Shown piece after piece: positions 10,771 through 22,487 of a DNA stretch of 64,000 bases; positions within the stretch are counted from its first letter, which is position 1, and each line of letters opens with the position of its first letter. The notes beneath the pieces are model-generated. The model made no database searches. It had not been told where the DNA came from and was given only the letters and a program-made list of their open reading frames with translations. Source of the DNA: Tolumonas auensis DSM 9187 (GTDB taxonomy: Bacteria; Pseudomonadota; Gammaproteobacteria; Enterobacterales; Aeromonadaceae); the NCBI RefSeq assembly GCF_000023065.1, contig NC_012691.1:2586501-2650500 (forward strand). Reading direction: 5' to 3'. Both the position numbers and the translations under genes were made by a program.

Positions 10771-11756
10771 CAACAATTCCCCGCATCGTCGTCACGCCGG
10801 GCGAACCTTCAGGGATTGGACCGGATCTGATACTGACGCTGGCCGACCAGGCATGGCCGGCGGAACTGGTGATCATGGCGGATCCGGCGCTGCTGCAACA
10901 ACGGGCCGCAATGTTAGGCAAAGATATTACGATCCGTTTTTATGATGCAAGCCAACCTGCTCAGGCACAGCCAGCCGGTGTTTTAACTGTTTGTTCAGTG
11001 CCGTTAATGGTGCCGGTATCTGCCGGGAAACTGGACAAACGTAATGGCAAATATGTCCTGGCAACATTACGCCGGGCTGCCGAAGGCTGCCTCAGCGGCG
11101 AGTTTGCCGCTCTGGTCACCGGACCGGTGCACAAAGGTGTCATCAATGAAGCCGGTGTGCCATTCAGTGGACATACTGAATTTTTTGCTGAACAGGCTGG
11201 CGTCGATCAGGTCGTCATGATGCTGGCAACTGAAGGGCTTCGCGTTGCTCTGGCTACCACGCATTTACCTCTGCGCGATGTTGCCGATGCAATTACCGCT
11301 GAAAGTCTGCAGCGCACCATAGACATTCTGCAGCATGACCTGCAAAACCAGTTTGGTATTCCTGCACCGCATATTCTGGTGTGTGGTCTGAATCCGCACG
11401 CCGGTGAAGGCGGTCATATGGGCCGGGAAGAAATAGAAGTTATAGAACCTGTTCTGGAAAAATTACGTGGGAAAGGTTACTCGCTGGAAGGCCCGTTACC
11501 CGCAGATACACTTTTCCAGGATAAATATCTGCAACGTGCAGATGCGGTACTGGCCATGTACCACGATCAGGGTCTGCCCGTACTTAAATACAAAGGATTT
11601 GGCCGTGCCGTCAATATCACACTGGGGCTGCCGTTTATCCGCACCTCCGTTGATCACGGCACAGCTCTCGAATTAGCTGGCAGCGGCAAGTGCAATAACG
11701 GCAGTCTGCTGACAGCATTACAACAAGCGATTTCAATGGTATCTCATAAACAATGA
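10767..11756 (+). CDS. pdxA: 4-hydroxythreonine-4-phosphate dehydrogenase PdxA
   Basis: PdxA oxidises 4-phosphohydroxy-L-threonine in pyridoxal phosphate synthesis. The 329 residues carry the family start [17 protein letters not shown], the [11 protein letters not shown] segment and metal-binding histidines in SGHTEF and [11 protein letters not shown]. It overlaps surA and rsmA by 4 nt each, so the three genes are translationally coupled. Confidence 0.97.
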   Translation: MTTIPRIVVTPGEPSGIGPDLILTLADQAWPAELVIMADPALLQQRAAMLGKDITIRFYDASQPAQAQPAGVLTVCSVPLMVPVSAGKLDKRNGKYVLATLRRAAEGCLSGEFAALVTGPVHKGVINEAGVPFSGHTEFFAEQAGVDQVVMMLATEGLRVALATTHLPLRDVADAITAESLQRTIDILQHDLQNQFGIPAPHILVCGLNPHAGEGGHMGREEIEVIEPVLEKLRGKGYSLEGPLPADTLFQDKYLQRADAVLAMYHDQGLPVLKYKGFGRAVNITLGLPFIRTSVDHGTALELAGSGKCNNGSLLTALQQAISMVSHKQ

Positions 11757-12559
11757 TTAATGACAATGTTCATCTCGGTCACCGCGCCCGTAAACGTTTT
11801 GGCCAAAACTTTCTGCATGATCAATACACGATCGATTCAATCGTATCAGCAATAGCGCCCCGTCAGAATGATGTTATGGTCGAAATTGGTCCTGGCCTTG
11901 GCGCACTTACCGAACCGGTCTGTGATCAGATAGATAAACTGCATGTCGTTGAACTCGACCGCGATCTGGCTGCCCGTCTGCGGGAACATCCACGCCTGAA
12001 AGACAAGCTGATTGTGCACGAAGCCGATGCGATGAAATTTAACTTTGACGAACTGGCGCAGCCGGGTCGTCCGTTACGCATATTCGGCAATCTGCCTTAC
12101 AACATATCAACCCCGCTGATTTTTCATCTGCTGGAAAAATCACAATATATTACTGATATGTATTTCATGCTGCAGAAAGAGGTTGTAGAACGTCTGGCGG
12201 CTGGTCCGAACAGTAAAGATTATGGCCGTCTGACGGTAATGACTCAGTATTACTGTCAGGTAATGCCAGTACTGGAAGTAGGTCCGCACGCATTTAAACC
12301 CGCACCTAAAGTAAACTCTGCGGTTGTGCGTCTGGCACCATGGAAGAAACGGCCATACGAAGCACTCAACATCGCTGACCTGCAACGCGTTTGTCAGGAA
12401 GGTTTTGGCCAACGTCGTAAGACTATCCGTAACACCTTCCGTAGTTTCATTACTGCCGAGCAGTTGGAGGAGATTGATATTAATCCAAACCTGCGACCAG
12501 AAAACTTGACGCTGGCACAATTTGTAAGTATTGCTAACTGGCTGACAACTCACCGCTGA
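11753..12559 (+). CDS. rsmA: 16S rRNA dimethyladenosine transferase RsmA (KsgA)
   Basis: RsmA dimethylates A1518 and A1519 of 16S rRNA late in 30S assembly. The 268 residues contain the start [13 protein letters not shown], the SAM-binding [10 protein letters not shown] and the catalytic [10 protein letters not shown] motif. It overlaps pdxA by 4 nt and is followed 9 bp later by apaG. Confidence 0.97.
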   Translation: MINDNVHLGHRARKRFGQNFLHDQYTIDSIVSAIAPRQNDVMVEIGPGLGALTEPVCDQIDKLHVVELDRDLAARLREHPRLKDKLIVHEADAMKFNFDELAQPGRPLRIFGNLPYNISTPLIFHLLEKSQYITDMYFMLQKEVVERLAAGPNSKDYGRLTVMTQYYCQVMPVLEVGPHAFKPAPKVNSAVVRLAPWKKRPYEALNIADLQRVCQEGFGQRRKTIRNTFRSFITAEQLEEIDINPNLRPENLTLAQFVSIANWLTTHR

Positions 12560-12568
12560 GGATGCACT

Positions 12569-12940
12569 ATGCCGGGTATACTGATCACACCGCGTCCATT
12601 CTACCTTGCTGAACAATCTGCTCCGGAAGAAGCTCAGTATGCCTTTGGCTATGAAATCACCATCCGTAATCATACGGATGGTGATATACAGCTGATGGAT
12701 CGTCACTGGCTGATTAACGATGCCAATGGTCAGCAAACCGAGGTACAGGGACAAGGCGTGATCGGGCAGCAACCCGTTATCACAGCAGGTCAGTCTTATA
12801 CTTACCAGAGCAGTGTGCTGTTGAAGACACCTTTCGGCTGTATGCGCGGTAGTTATACCTTCCGGAATAAACACAACGAACAGTTATTTGAGGTAACCAT
12901 TGCCCCTTTCGCACTGGCAATTCCGCATCTGATTAACTGA
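12569..12940 (+). CDS. apaG: Co2+/Mg2+ efflux-associated protein ApaG
   Basis: This 123-residue single-domain protein of the ApaG (DUF525) family has a fibronectin-III-like fold. Typical segments are YAFGYEITIRN, LMDRHWLINDANG and FGCMRGSYTF. Its exact biochemical role is unsettled. It keeps its usual place between rsmA and apaH. Confidence 0.95.
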   Translation: MPGILITPRPFYLAEQSAPEEAQYAFGYEITIRNHTDGDIQLMDRHWLINDANGQQTEVQGQGVIGQQPVITAGQSYTYQSSVLLKTPFGCMRGSYTFRNKHNEQLFEVTIAPFALAIPHLIN

Positions 12941-13008
12941 TTTCCTTACGCATTATCCTGCAGCTGACGCAGAATAATCGCTCAACCTGCTGAGTAGAGT
13001 GTTGAAGT

Positions 13009-13839
13009 ATGGCAACCTATTTTGTTGGCGATATCCAGGGATGTAATGATGAATTACAGCAATTACTGGCACTTGCACAATTTAATCCCCAACATGATGA
13101 ACTTTGGCTGACAGGTGATCTGGTTGCCCGCGGGCCGAAATCACTGGATGTATTGCGGTTTGTTTACGGATTAGGTGACCGGGCAACCACGGTGCTTGGT
13201 AATCATGATCTTAACTTACTGGCGGTTGACGCAGGTTATTCGCAAGCCAAGAAAAAAGATAAAACAGAAAATATTCTTACCGCACCGGATCGCCACGAAC
13301 TCATGACCTGGCTACGTACCCAGCCGATCATGGCAGAACATCCGACGTTACCGGTCATGATGACGCACGCCGGTTTATCTCCGCAATGGGATCTGGCTAC
13401 CGCACGTCACTGTGCCCGTGAAGTGGAAATGCTGCTCCGCAGTGATCAGGGAAACTGGTTGCTGGGGCATATGTATGGTGAAGAACCTTCACACTGGGAT
13501 GCCCGCCTTACCGGGCTGCCGCGCTGGCGCTATATTATTAATAGCTTTACCCGTATGCGATTCTGTCGCAATGATGGCAGCCTGGAATTTAAATGTAAGG
13601 AAGCACCCTCGGACAAACCAGCTCTGCTGGCGCCCTGGTTTGAAGTACGCCAGGCCGCACCGGATGAGCCCCATCTGGTCTTCGGTCACTGGGCCGCTCT
13701 AATGGGAAAATGTCCTTTACCGACGATCAAAGCATTAGATACCGGTTGTGTCTGGGGCAATCAGCTGACTTTATGGCGCTGGGATGACAACGCCATGTTC
13801 AGTCTGAACTGTCCGGCTTACGCCAGTGGCGGAGAATAA
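13009..13839 (+). CDS. apaH: Bis(5'-nucleosyl)-tetraphosphatase, symmetrical (ApaH)
   Basis: ApaH hydrolyses Ap4A to two ADP and also removes Np4 caps from RNA. The 276 residues hold the phosphoesterase metal motifs GDIQG, GDLVARGP and GNHDLN and the later MTHAG. It is the last gene of the lptD string and ends at a bidirectional terminator shared with folA. Confidence 0.97.
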   Translation: MATYFVGDIQGCNDELQQLLALAQFNPQHDELWLTGDLVARGPKSLDVLRFVYGLGDRATTVLGNHDLNLLAVDAGYSQAKKKDKTENILTAPDRHELMTWLRTQPIMAEHPTLPVMMTHAGLSPQWDLATARHCAREVEMLLRSDQGNWLLGHMYGEEPSHWDARLTGLPRWRYIINSFTRMRFCRNDGSLEFKCKEAPSDKPALLAPWFEVRQAAPDEPHLVFGHWAALMGKCPLPTIKALDTGCVWGNQLTLWRWDDNAMFSLNCPAYASGGE

Positions 13840-13844
13840 ACTGC

Positions 13845-13874
13845 AATGACCCGGAATTAACCGGGTCATTTATT
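13845..13874. terminator. Bidirectional terminator between apaH and folA
   Basis: AATGACCCGG and CCGGGTCATT form a perfect 10-bp stem with the 6-nt loop AATTAA, flanked by T-rich sequence to the right. It lies between convergent genes, and the folA stop codon (13873-13875) touches its edge. Confidence 0.85.
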
Positions 13875-14364
13875 ATGCGCAACGTTCAAGGGTTTCAAAA
13901 CGATAGTTATACGGGTTCTTTTCATCAGCACAGTGCATCTCTTCCGCTACTGTCTGCCAGCGACAGACTGAGTAATCCGGAAACCAGGTATCTGCATCAT
14001 TCACCGTCAGATCAATATGGGTCAGATACAGCCGGTGCGCTAACGGCAACGCTTCACGGTATAACTGCCCCCCACCGATGATCATCACCTCAGCTTCATC
14101 GCCTACCAGCGCCAGAGCCGCATCCAGGCTGTTAACACTCTCAACGCCATCCGCTTGCCAATCACTGTTCCGGGTAATCACCAGATTACGGCGTCCCGGT
14201 AATGGGCGGCCAATTGATTCAAAGGTTTTACGACCCATGATCACCGGCTTACCTAAAGTGACTCTTTTAAAATGACGCAAATCGGCAGGTAAGTGCCAGG
14301 GCATCTGATTACCACGTCCGATAACCCGGTGCTGAGCCATCGCTACAATCAAAGAAATCTGCAT
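13873..14364 (-). CDS. folA: Dihydrofolate reductase
   Basis: FolA reduces dihydrofolate with NADPH. The 163 residues match the chromosomal type I enzyme: SLIVAMAQHRVIG, the MPWHLPADLRHFK substrate segment with its catalytic Asp, and VIMGRKTFESIGRPLPGR for cofactor binding. It is convergent with apaH and 4 bp downstream of the yjjB-like gene. Confidence 0.96.
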   Translation of the reverse strand: MQISLIVAMAQHRVIGRGNQMPWHLPADLRHFKRVTLGKPVIMGRKTFESIGRPLPGRRNLVITRNSDWQADGVESVNSLDAALALVGDEAEVMIIGGGQLYREALPLAHRLYLTHIDLTVNDADTWFPDYSVCRWQTVAEEMHCADEKNPYNYRFETLERCA

Positions 14365-14368
14365 AGAA

Positions 14369-14833
14369 TTATACTATTGGTCTGTTACGGTAAATAAACA
14401 ACGAAGGTACAGCAAGCCCGAAACAAAGTGCAAAGAGAATAAACAACGTTTTTAAACCATTCTCAATACCTGCTTGCAGGAGCTGCTCGGTCACCCCACT
14501 GCTGTTCATGGTTAATATTGCAATAATGGTATTAAAAGCAAATTTGCCGGGGATCATGGGAATAATACATGCCACGGTGAATACCGGCCGGGGAGCCACC
14601 AATCGCCGGCATATATAAACAAAAATCAGTCCAATTAACGTCGTTGTAATAAACGTTGCCCATTCAATCGGAATACCCAGATGAATCAGCAACATACGAA
14701 AGCTATGTGCAAAAGCACCGCCGATAGCACAATATTTCAGCATCCGTGGCGGCACAGCAAAAATCATCGCAAACCCCACAGCCGGAATAGCCGACCAAAA
14801 GGCATCAAATAGGAGCGCTTGTAACAATTGCAT
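14369..14833 (-). CDS. yjjB: YjjB-like subunit of a split threonine/serine (ThrE-type) exporter
   Basis: This is a 154-residue membrane protein with four to five hydrophobic helices. PAVGFAMIFAVPPR, the VFTVACIIPMIPG loop and the end FIYRNRPIV resemble E. coli YjjB. The ATG at 14833 shares one base with the stop of the upstream gene (TAATG), so I prefer it to an ATG twelve bases earlier. With YjjP it rebuilds the two halves of a ThrE-type exporter; E. coli YjjPB has been linked to succinate export. The substrate here is not known. Confidence 0.85.
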   Translation of the reverse strand: MQLLQALLFDAFWSAIPAVGFAMIFAVPPRMLKYCAIGGAFAHSFRMLLIHLGIPIEWATFITTTLIGLIFVYICRRLVAPRPVFTVACIIPMIPGKFAFNTIIAILTMNSSGVTEQLLQAGIENGLKTLFILFALCFGLAVPSLFIYRNRPIV

Positions 14834-15627
14834 TATGGGTTCCATCCCCAGACACCGGTTAATTTCATCGCCAGCACAATTCCGGCTGTCGCGCTCACAG
14901 TCAATAATGTCGCCGTTCCCCAGCGAGCCAGCCCCATATTGAAATAGCCTTTAACCATATCAAATACAGCATTCACTAGCGGGAAACCGGGAACCAGCAG
15001 CAATACACAGGCTGCCATCGCCAGATAGGGTTGATCCCCCCATTGATAAACAGTCGCCATACTGGCAATTGATGTCGCAATAAAAGCCGTTGTCGCAAAG
15101 TTAATTAACGGACTGAAATGACGATGTGCAATTTCCTGACGCACAAACATCCCCACCGCTGATGCTACTGTCGTGGTAAAAAATACCGGCCAGTCACCAC
15201 CAAACAATAAGCTGAATGCACCGCAGGAAAGACCAACCATTAGAACCACTAACCAGCGGTTATAACGGAATGGTTTAATCTCAGATAAATGCTTATCAAC
15301 ATCATCCACCGTAGTCAGCAGACGCTTTTCACATAAAATACATACCCGCTGGATAGCACACAAAACATGCATGTTGATACCCAGCTCATGTACGCGGCGA
15401 GTAGTAGTAATGCAGGAACCATGATTCAATGTTGTTAAAACAATCGCACTGGGAGAGATTGCCATCTCAACACTTTCAACACCCAGCATTGCGCCGACAC
15501 GGCAGGTGGTTTGCTCAATCAAGCGGCTTTCTGCGCCGCACTGCGCCAGCATTTGTGCAGTTTTCACCAGCACCCGGGTAATTTTTGTTTGCTCTTCCCG
15601 GGACAACAGCGCTCCTTGCTTCTGCAT
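14833..15627 (-). CDS. yjjP: YjjP-like subunit of a split threonine/serine (ThrE-type) exporter
   Basis: The protein has 264 residues. A soluble N-terminal domain (LAQCGAESRLIEQ, SPSAIVLTTLNHGSC, GINMHVL) is followed by about five membrane segments, including VLLLVPGFPLVNAVFDM, which is characteristic of the family. Translation is coupled to yjjB by a 1-nt overlap. The first ATG (MQKQGALLSREEQ) is used. Confidence 0.88.
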   Translation of the reverse strand: MQKQGALLSREEQTKITRVLVKTAQMLAQCGAESRLIEQTTCRVGAMLGVESVEMAISPSAIVLTTLNHGSCITTTRRVHELGINMHVLCAIQRVCILCEKRLLTTVDDVDKHLSEIKPFRYNRWLVVLMVGLSCGAFSLLFGGDWPVFFTTTVASAVGMFVRQEIAHRHFSPLINFATTAFIATSIASMATVYQWGDQPYLAMAACVLLLVPGFPLVNAVFDMVKGYFNMGLARWGTATLLTVSATAGIVLAMKLTGVWGWNP

Positions 15628-15694
15628 ACCCTGATTCCTGCCTTCTATATTATGTAAGTAAATAAACCAGACTAGTTTATATCATTTTCATATA

Positions 15695-16789
15695 TCACCA
15701 CGAACCAGATTTTTGCGCATTACTCAGATCAGTCACCACAGTAATGCGCCGGATCAAACTATTGATATGCTCCATCTGCAGTCCGGCCTGATAAACCAGC
15801 CATGCGTAGCCATTAGCATTCAGAGAAAAATTGCTTTGACCGGATAATGTGGCCTGAATTTCTTTTTTATAGCTCACCAGCAATTCCTGGCGTGATGGCG
15901 GTAATAAATCACTGCTTCCGGCACAAAAAAGCGATAAATCATGCAGATCCTGCCCAAGTTCACGCCCGGCAAAACCTAATGAAAATAACTCCTGAATCAC
16001 TACTGCACTGCGGCTATTTTCCCAGCGGGTCTGTGCCAGTAATTCGAGCAATAACAAACAACGGGTTTGAGCCGCGACCAACTCGTCCAGTACATCACTG
16101 TGATGCCGCAAGGGCTTAGATTCCAGCGTCACTGATTTATGCAATGATTTCTGTCGCTGAATAGCACGCTCCACGTTTTTCAACATAGCTCTGGTAGCCA
16201 GTGGTTTCACGACATTCGGCGACAAATGTGCCTGCCAGATCTTCCCCATACGCCGTAATGATTCAGCCAGTTGCCAGCGCCATTCATTCCGTGCCCTGAG
16301 TGGTAATACAAACAGAGATACCAGCAAGGCAATAACACAACCCAGTAAAATAGTACCCGTCCGCCATAGCGCTTCATCAAATGACTGGCTACCGCCATCC
16401 AGTACCATAATCAGAGTAAAACCAGCGACCAGATAAGCATATCCCATCTTGCTGGTGGCCCGATATGCAGTGGCGGCAATCCCCAGCATCGCCAGAAAAG
16501 CGATCAACCAGGGATTGCTGGTCAGGAGCAAAATTGCGATGCCATAGCATGCGCCTGATACCGTGCCAATGATCCGCTCAATTGATTTTTCTAATGCGCC
16601 CCCCACTTGCGGGAGTGTCAGCATAATGATGACGATAGTAACGGAGGTCCAGGCAAAATAGGGTACAGGGAAAAAGGCATTGATGAGGTGCGCGATTAAT
16701 AGTGCCAGACAGATTTTTACGACATGGATAATACGGATATGCCGGTAAATAAAGAGTTCAAATGCTGATGCGCTTGCAAATACAGACAC
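15695..16789 (-). CDS. FUSC-family inner membrane protein (putative aromatic compound exporter)
   Basis: The protein has 364 residues. About six hydrophobic segments in the first half (HVVKICLALLIAHLINAFFP, then FAWTSVTIVIIMLTLPQ and further) are followed by a long soluble part with many Arg and Gln. This matches half-length members of the FUSC/YccS/AaeB group of exporters. The substrate is unknown. It lies between obgE and the yjjPB pair, all on the minus strand, with the obgE terminator in front. Confidence 0.75.
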   Translation of the reverse strand: MSVFASASAFELFIYRHIRIIHVVKICLALLIAHLINAFFPVPYFAWTSVTIVIIMLTLPQVGGALEKSIERIIGTVSGACYGIAILLLTSNPWLIAFLAMLGIAATAYRATSKMGYAYLVAGFTLIMVLDGGSQSFDEALWRTGTILLGCVIALLVSLFVLPLRARNEWRWQLAESLRRMGKIWQAHLSPNVVKPLATRAMLKNVERAIQRQKSLHKSVTLESKPLRHHSDVLDELVAAQTRCLLLLELLAQTRWENSRSAVVIQELFSLGFAGRELGQDLHDLSLFCAGSSDLLPPSRQELLVSYKKEIQATLSGQSNFSLNANGYAWLVYQAGLQMEHINSLIRRITVVTDLSNAQKSGSW

Positions 16790-16800
16790 TAATTACCTCA

Positions 16801-16828
16801 AAAAAATCCCTCACAAAGTGAGGGATCA
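16801..16828 (-). terminator. Rho-independent terminator after obgE
   Basis: On the minus strand, ATCCCTCAC and GTGAGGGAT form a stem with a 3-nt loop followed by six T residues. It starts within 4-8 bp of the obgE stop. Confidence 0.9.
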
Positions 16829-16831
16829 TTA

Positions 16832-18046
<1,215 letters not shown>

Positions 18047-18195
18047 TTATAGAGAATAACCAACCATAGTTGGTCACATTACAGCCATTCTCTTGAGAAC
18101 AAACCCTACCCCATAATGATATTCACAGAGAACAGACGGAGGTCAGGCTTGCGCAGAAATCGATATTACGCTGTTTTTAAATGCCGCAAACAACA

Positions 18196-18220
18196 AAGCC
18201 CCGCCATTACGGCAGGGCTT
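18196..18220 (-). terminator. Terminator/attenuator after rpmA
   Basis: AGCCCTGCC and GGCGGGGCT pair on the minus strand (one G-T pair) around a 5-nt loop, followed by TTGTTGTTT. It lies 20 bp after the rpmA stop and about 180 bp before obgE, so it probably reduces read-through from the ribosomal protein genes. Confidence 0.8.
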
Positions 18221-18239
18221 GTGTCTGACAACTCAGAAA

Positions 18240-18497
18240 TTATTCAGCTACGATGCTGACAAATTTACGGTTGTTAGGACCTTTAACTTCAAACTTGATA
18301 GTACCTGTTGCAGTTGCGAACAGAGTGTGGTCTTTACCACAACCTACGTTCACACCAGCATGGAACTTGGTGCCACGTTGACGAACGATGATGCTACCTG
18401 CCAGTACACTCTCACCACCGAAACGTTTAACACCCAGGCGTTTGCTTTCAGAGTCACGGCCGTTGCGCGAGGAACCGCCAGCTTTCTTATGTGCCAT
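18240..18497 (-). CDS. rpmA: 50S ribosomal protein L27
   Basis: The 85 residues begin [22 protein letters not shown], the invariant L27 start, and continue with [13 protein letters not shown]. Eighteen bases separate it from rplU, and the two genes form an operon. Confidence 0.98.
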   Translation of the reverse strand: MAHKKAGGSSRNGRDSESKRLGVKRFGGESVLAGSIIVRQRGTKFHAGVNVGCGKDHTLFATATGTIKFEVKGPNNRKFVSIVAE

Positions 18498-18514
18498 TTA
18501 AAAACTCTCCTGAA

Positions 18515-18826
18515 TTACGCGTTGATAGCAGTGATTTTCACTTCAGTGAACCACTGACGATGGCCAGCTTGTTTGCGATGATGCTTACGACGACGGAATT
18601 TCACGATGTGAACTTTATCACCGCGACCGTGCGCAACAACTTCAGCAACAACTTTGCCGCCGGCTACATAAGGTGCGCCAACTTTAACGTCGTCGCCATT
18701 AGTAACCATCAACACTTTATCAAATTCAACGGCCGCACCAGTTGCAGCTTCCAGTTTTTCCAGGCGCAAAACCTGACCTTCAGCTACACGATGCTGTTTT
18801 CCACCACTTAGGATAACCGCGTACAT
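18515..18826 (-). CDS. rplU: 50S ribosomal protein L21
   Basis: The protein has 103 residues, beginning [18 protein letters not shown] and ending KITAINA, and matches L21 throughout. The frame is open upstream, but the family length and GGAG before the ATG at 18826 fix the start. The gene diverges from ispB. Confidence 0.98.
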   Translation of the reverse strand: MYAVILSGGKQHRVAEGQVLRLEKLEAATGAAVEFDKVLMVTNGDDVKVGAPYVAGGKVVAEVVAHGRGDKVHIVKFRRRKHHRKQAGHRQWFTEVKITAINA

Positions 18827-19080
18827 GTTTAAAACTCCGAATTCGGCATAACGGCGTATTCTGTTTTGCTTAAAACGCCGATGCACTTAAACCTAATGAC
18901 AATGGCCGCGGATTTTACGCAAGTTGTCACCATTACGCAATAAGCAAATCACTATCTTGTGTAATTTCACGCCATAATGCTGATGAGTACCGGCCAAACA
19001 CTGCACTTGAGATTTGTTTCATGTAGAATTAACAACAATCTTTAGCCTGTACGCTAGCCCGAGAGCATTTTAGAACGCCC

Positions 19081-20052
19081 ATGGATCAACAAGTTATCCG
19101 CACTCTCGCCGATGACGATATGCAAGCGGTAAATCAGCTGATTTATCAACGACTGCAATCGGATGTCGCTTTGGTTAATCAACTCGCCTATTACATCATT
19201 AGTGGTGGTGGTAAACGCATTCGGCCTTTACTGGCGGTACTCTCAGCCCGAGCCATTGGCTATCAGGGTGATGCACATATTAGTCTGGCAACTATTATCG
19301 AATTTATCCACACAGCTACATTGTTACATGATGATGTTGTTGATGAATCAGTATTGCGTCGTGGCCGGGATACCGCAAATCAACTGTTCGGTAATGCCGC
19401 CAGTGTACTGGTTGGCGATTTTCTTCATACCCGGGCTTTTCAGATGATGGTTGAACTTGGCAATATGCGGATCATGCAGTTGCTTTCTGAAGCCACCAAT
19501 CTGATAGCGGAAGGTGAAGTCATGCAGTTGATGAATTGTAATGACCCATCAACGACGGAAGACAATTACCTGCAGGTCATTTACTGCAAAACAGCCAAAT
19601 TGTTCGAAGCGGCAACGCATTGTGCAGCAATCCTGGCCAATCAGCCGGCACATATAGAACAGGCATTGCGTGATTATGGCAAGTATCTGGGCACCGCATT
19701 TCAGTTGATTGATGATGTGATGGATTATTCATCCAGCAGCGAAACAATGGGTAAAAACGTCGGTGATGACCTGTCGGAAGGGAAACCTACCCTGCCATTG
19801 ATCTATGCGATGGTTCAAGGAACACCTGAGCAGAAAAAACGTATTGAACAAGCGATCACAGAACGTGATGGCATGGAATATCTCGATGAGATCCTTGATA
19901 TTCTGCAACAGACGCATGCTCTCGAATACACAGTCACCAGGGCTGAACAGGAAGCCCGGAAAGCGATTGATGCATTGTCAGTATTACCTGACTCGGACTA
20001 TAAAACTGCGCTGCAGGCATTAGCTGAATCAGCTGTACATCGTCAGGCATAG
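19081..20052 (+). CDS. ispB: Octaprenyl diphosphate synthase IspB
   Basis: IspB makes the C40 side chain of ubiquinone and menaquinone. The 323 residues carry both aspartate-rich motifs, LLHDDVVDES and LIDDVMDYS, and the GGGKRIRP substrate-binding segment. The divergent arrangement with rplU-rpmA-obgE is the usual gammaproteobacterial one. Confidence 0.96.
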   Translation: MDQQVIRTLADDDMQAVNQLIYQRLQSDVALVNQLAYYIISGGGKRIRPLLAVLSARAIGYQGDAHISLATIIEFIHTATLLHDDVVDESVLRRGRDTANQLFGNAASVLVGDFLHTRAFQMMVELGNMRIMQLLSEATNLIAEGEVMQLMNCNDPSTTEDNYLQVIYCKTAKLFEAATHCAAILANQPAHIEQALRDYGKYLGTAFQLIDDVMDYSSSSETMGKNVGDDLSEGKPTLPLIYAMVQGTPEQKKRIEQAITERDGMEYLDEILDILQQTHALEYTVTRAEQEARKAIDALSVLPDSDYKTALQALAESAVHRQA

Positions 20053-20113
20053 AAAAGACTGACTGTGTAGCGACGTAGCGACAGCGCCTATACATTTCAC
20101 TTATAAATCACCT

Positions 20114-20147
20114 AAAAAAATGCCGGACATTATGCCCGGCATTTTTA
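20114..20147. terminator. Bidirectional terminator between ispB and purA
   Basis: AAAATGCCGG and CCGGCATTTT form a 10-bp stem flanked by an A-run on the left and a T-run on the right, so it can act for both convergent genes. Confidence 0.9.
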
Positions 20148-20162
20148 TTACCAATTTGCCAA

Positions 20163-21482
<1,320 letters not shown>

Positions 21483-21560
21483 TTAAAAAAGGATTCTAAC
21501 AAAATTTGAGCAGAGCAGAAATGCTCTTGTGCGAAGTTTAATTAAGAAATTTGCTGACAA

Positions 21561-21583
21561 GAAAAGAGGGCTTCCGCCCTCTT
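21561..21583 (-). terminator. Rho-independent terminator after hflC
   Basis: On the minus strand, AGAGGGC and GCCCTCT pair around a GGAA tetraloop and are followed by TTTCTTG. It lies 14 bp after the hflC stop. Confidence 0.85.
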
Positions 21584-21596
21584 ACTGTATAACCGT

Positions 21597-22487
21597 TTAT
21601 TTTGCAGTCACTGGCTGTGAGTTTTTAAGGTATTTAAAGAAATCATTTTCGGTACTCAGGACCATGAAATCCTTACCACTATTGAAGCTGTTTTTGTAAG
21701 CATCCAGACTACGCAGGAATGAGAACAACTCCGGATTTTTCCGGTATGTTTCTGCATAAATTTTAGCTGCCTGAGCATCACCCTGACCGCGGGTCTCACG
21801 CGCTTTACGCTCTGCTTCCGCAATCATGACGGTGACACGGCGATCGATAGTAGCCCGTAACATTTCTGCCTGTTCTCTACCCTGAGAGCGATGTTCACGT
21901 GCTACTGCATTACGTTCGGCCCGCATACGCTGATAGATAGAGTTAGATACTTCCAGCGGAAGATTGATCTGTTTTATCTTCACATCAACAACTTTGATAC
22001 CCAGCTCAGAAGATCGGGCCATCTGACGTAATGTATCCTCCATTACCTCAGTACGCTGACCAGATACAATATCAGTGATAGTACGGCCACCAATTTCAGA
22101 ACGTAATCCGTTGTTGATTTTACGCTTCAGCAAAGATTCCGCCTGAACACGGCTACCACCGCCGGTTGCCAGATAAAATTTGGAGAAATCTTCAATTCGC
22201 CATTTCACATAAGAATCAATAATCAGATCTTTTTTCTCAGAGGTAACAAAGCGATCAGCCTGTCCATCCAATGTCTGAATACGGGAATCCAGCTTACGGA
22301 CATCATCAATGAAAGGCCATTTCCAGTGTAAGCCAGGCTCATATACCTTTGGAATATCACTATCGCCTTCACGAATGACTTTACCAAACTGCACGACAAT
22401 ACCGCGCTGGCTTTCGTCAATCACAAACAGTGAAGAAGATGCCAGCATGCCTACGGCAGCCAAACCAATCAGAATATAATTTTTCAT
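21597..22487 (-). CDS. hflC: FtsH protease modulator HflC
   Basis: HflC and HflK form the SPFH complex that surrounds and regulates FtsH. The 296 residues contain an N-terminal membrane anchor (residues 4-20), the SPFH start DESQRGIVVQFGKV and a charged coiled coil (AEAERKARETRGQGDAQAAKIYAETYRKNP). The start codon overlaps the hflK stop by one base (TAATG). Confidence 0.96.
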   Translation of the reverse strand: MKNYILIGLAAVGMLASSSLFVIDESQRGIVVQFGKVIREGDSDIPKVYEPGLHWKWPFIDDVRKLDSRIQTLDGQADRFVTSEKKDLIIDSYVKWRIEDFSKFYLATGGGSRVQAESLLKRKINNGLRSEIGGRTITDIVSGQRTEVMEDTLRQMARSSELGIKVVDVKIKQINLPLEVSNSIYQRMRAERNAVAREHRSQGREQAEMLRATIDRRVTVMIAEAERKARETRGQGDAQAAKIYAETYRKNPELFSFLRSLDAYKNSFNSGKDFMVLSTENDFFKYLKNSQPVTAK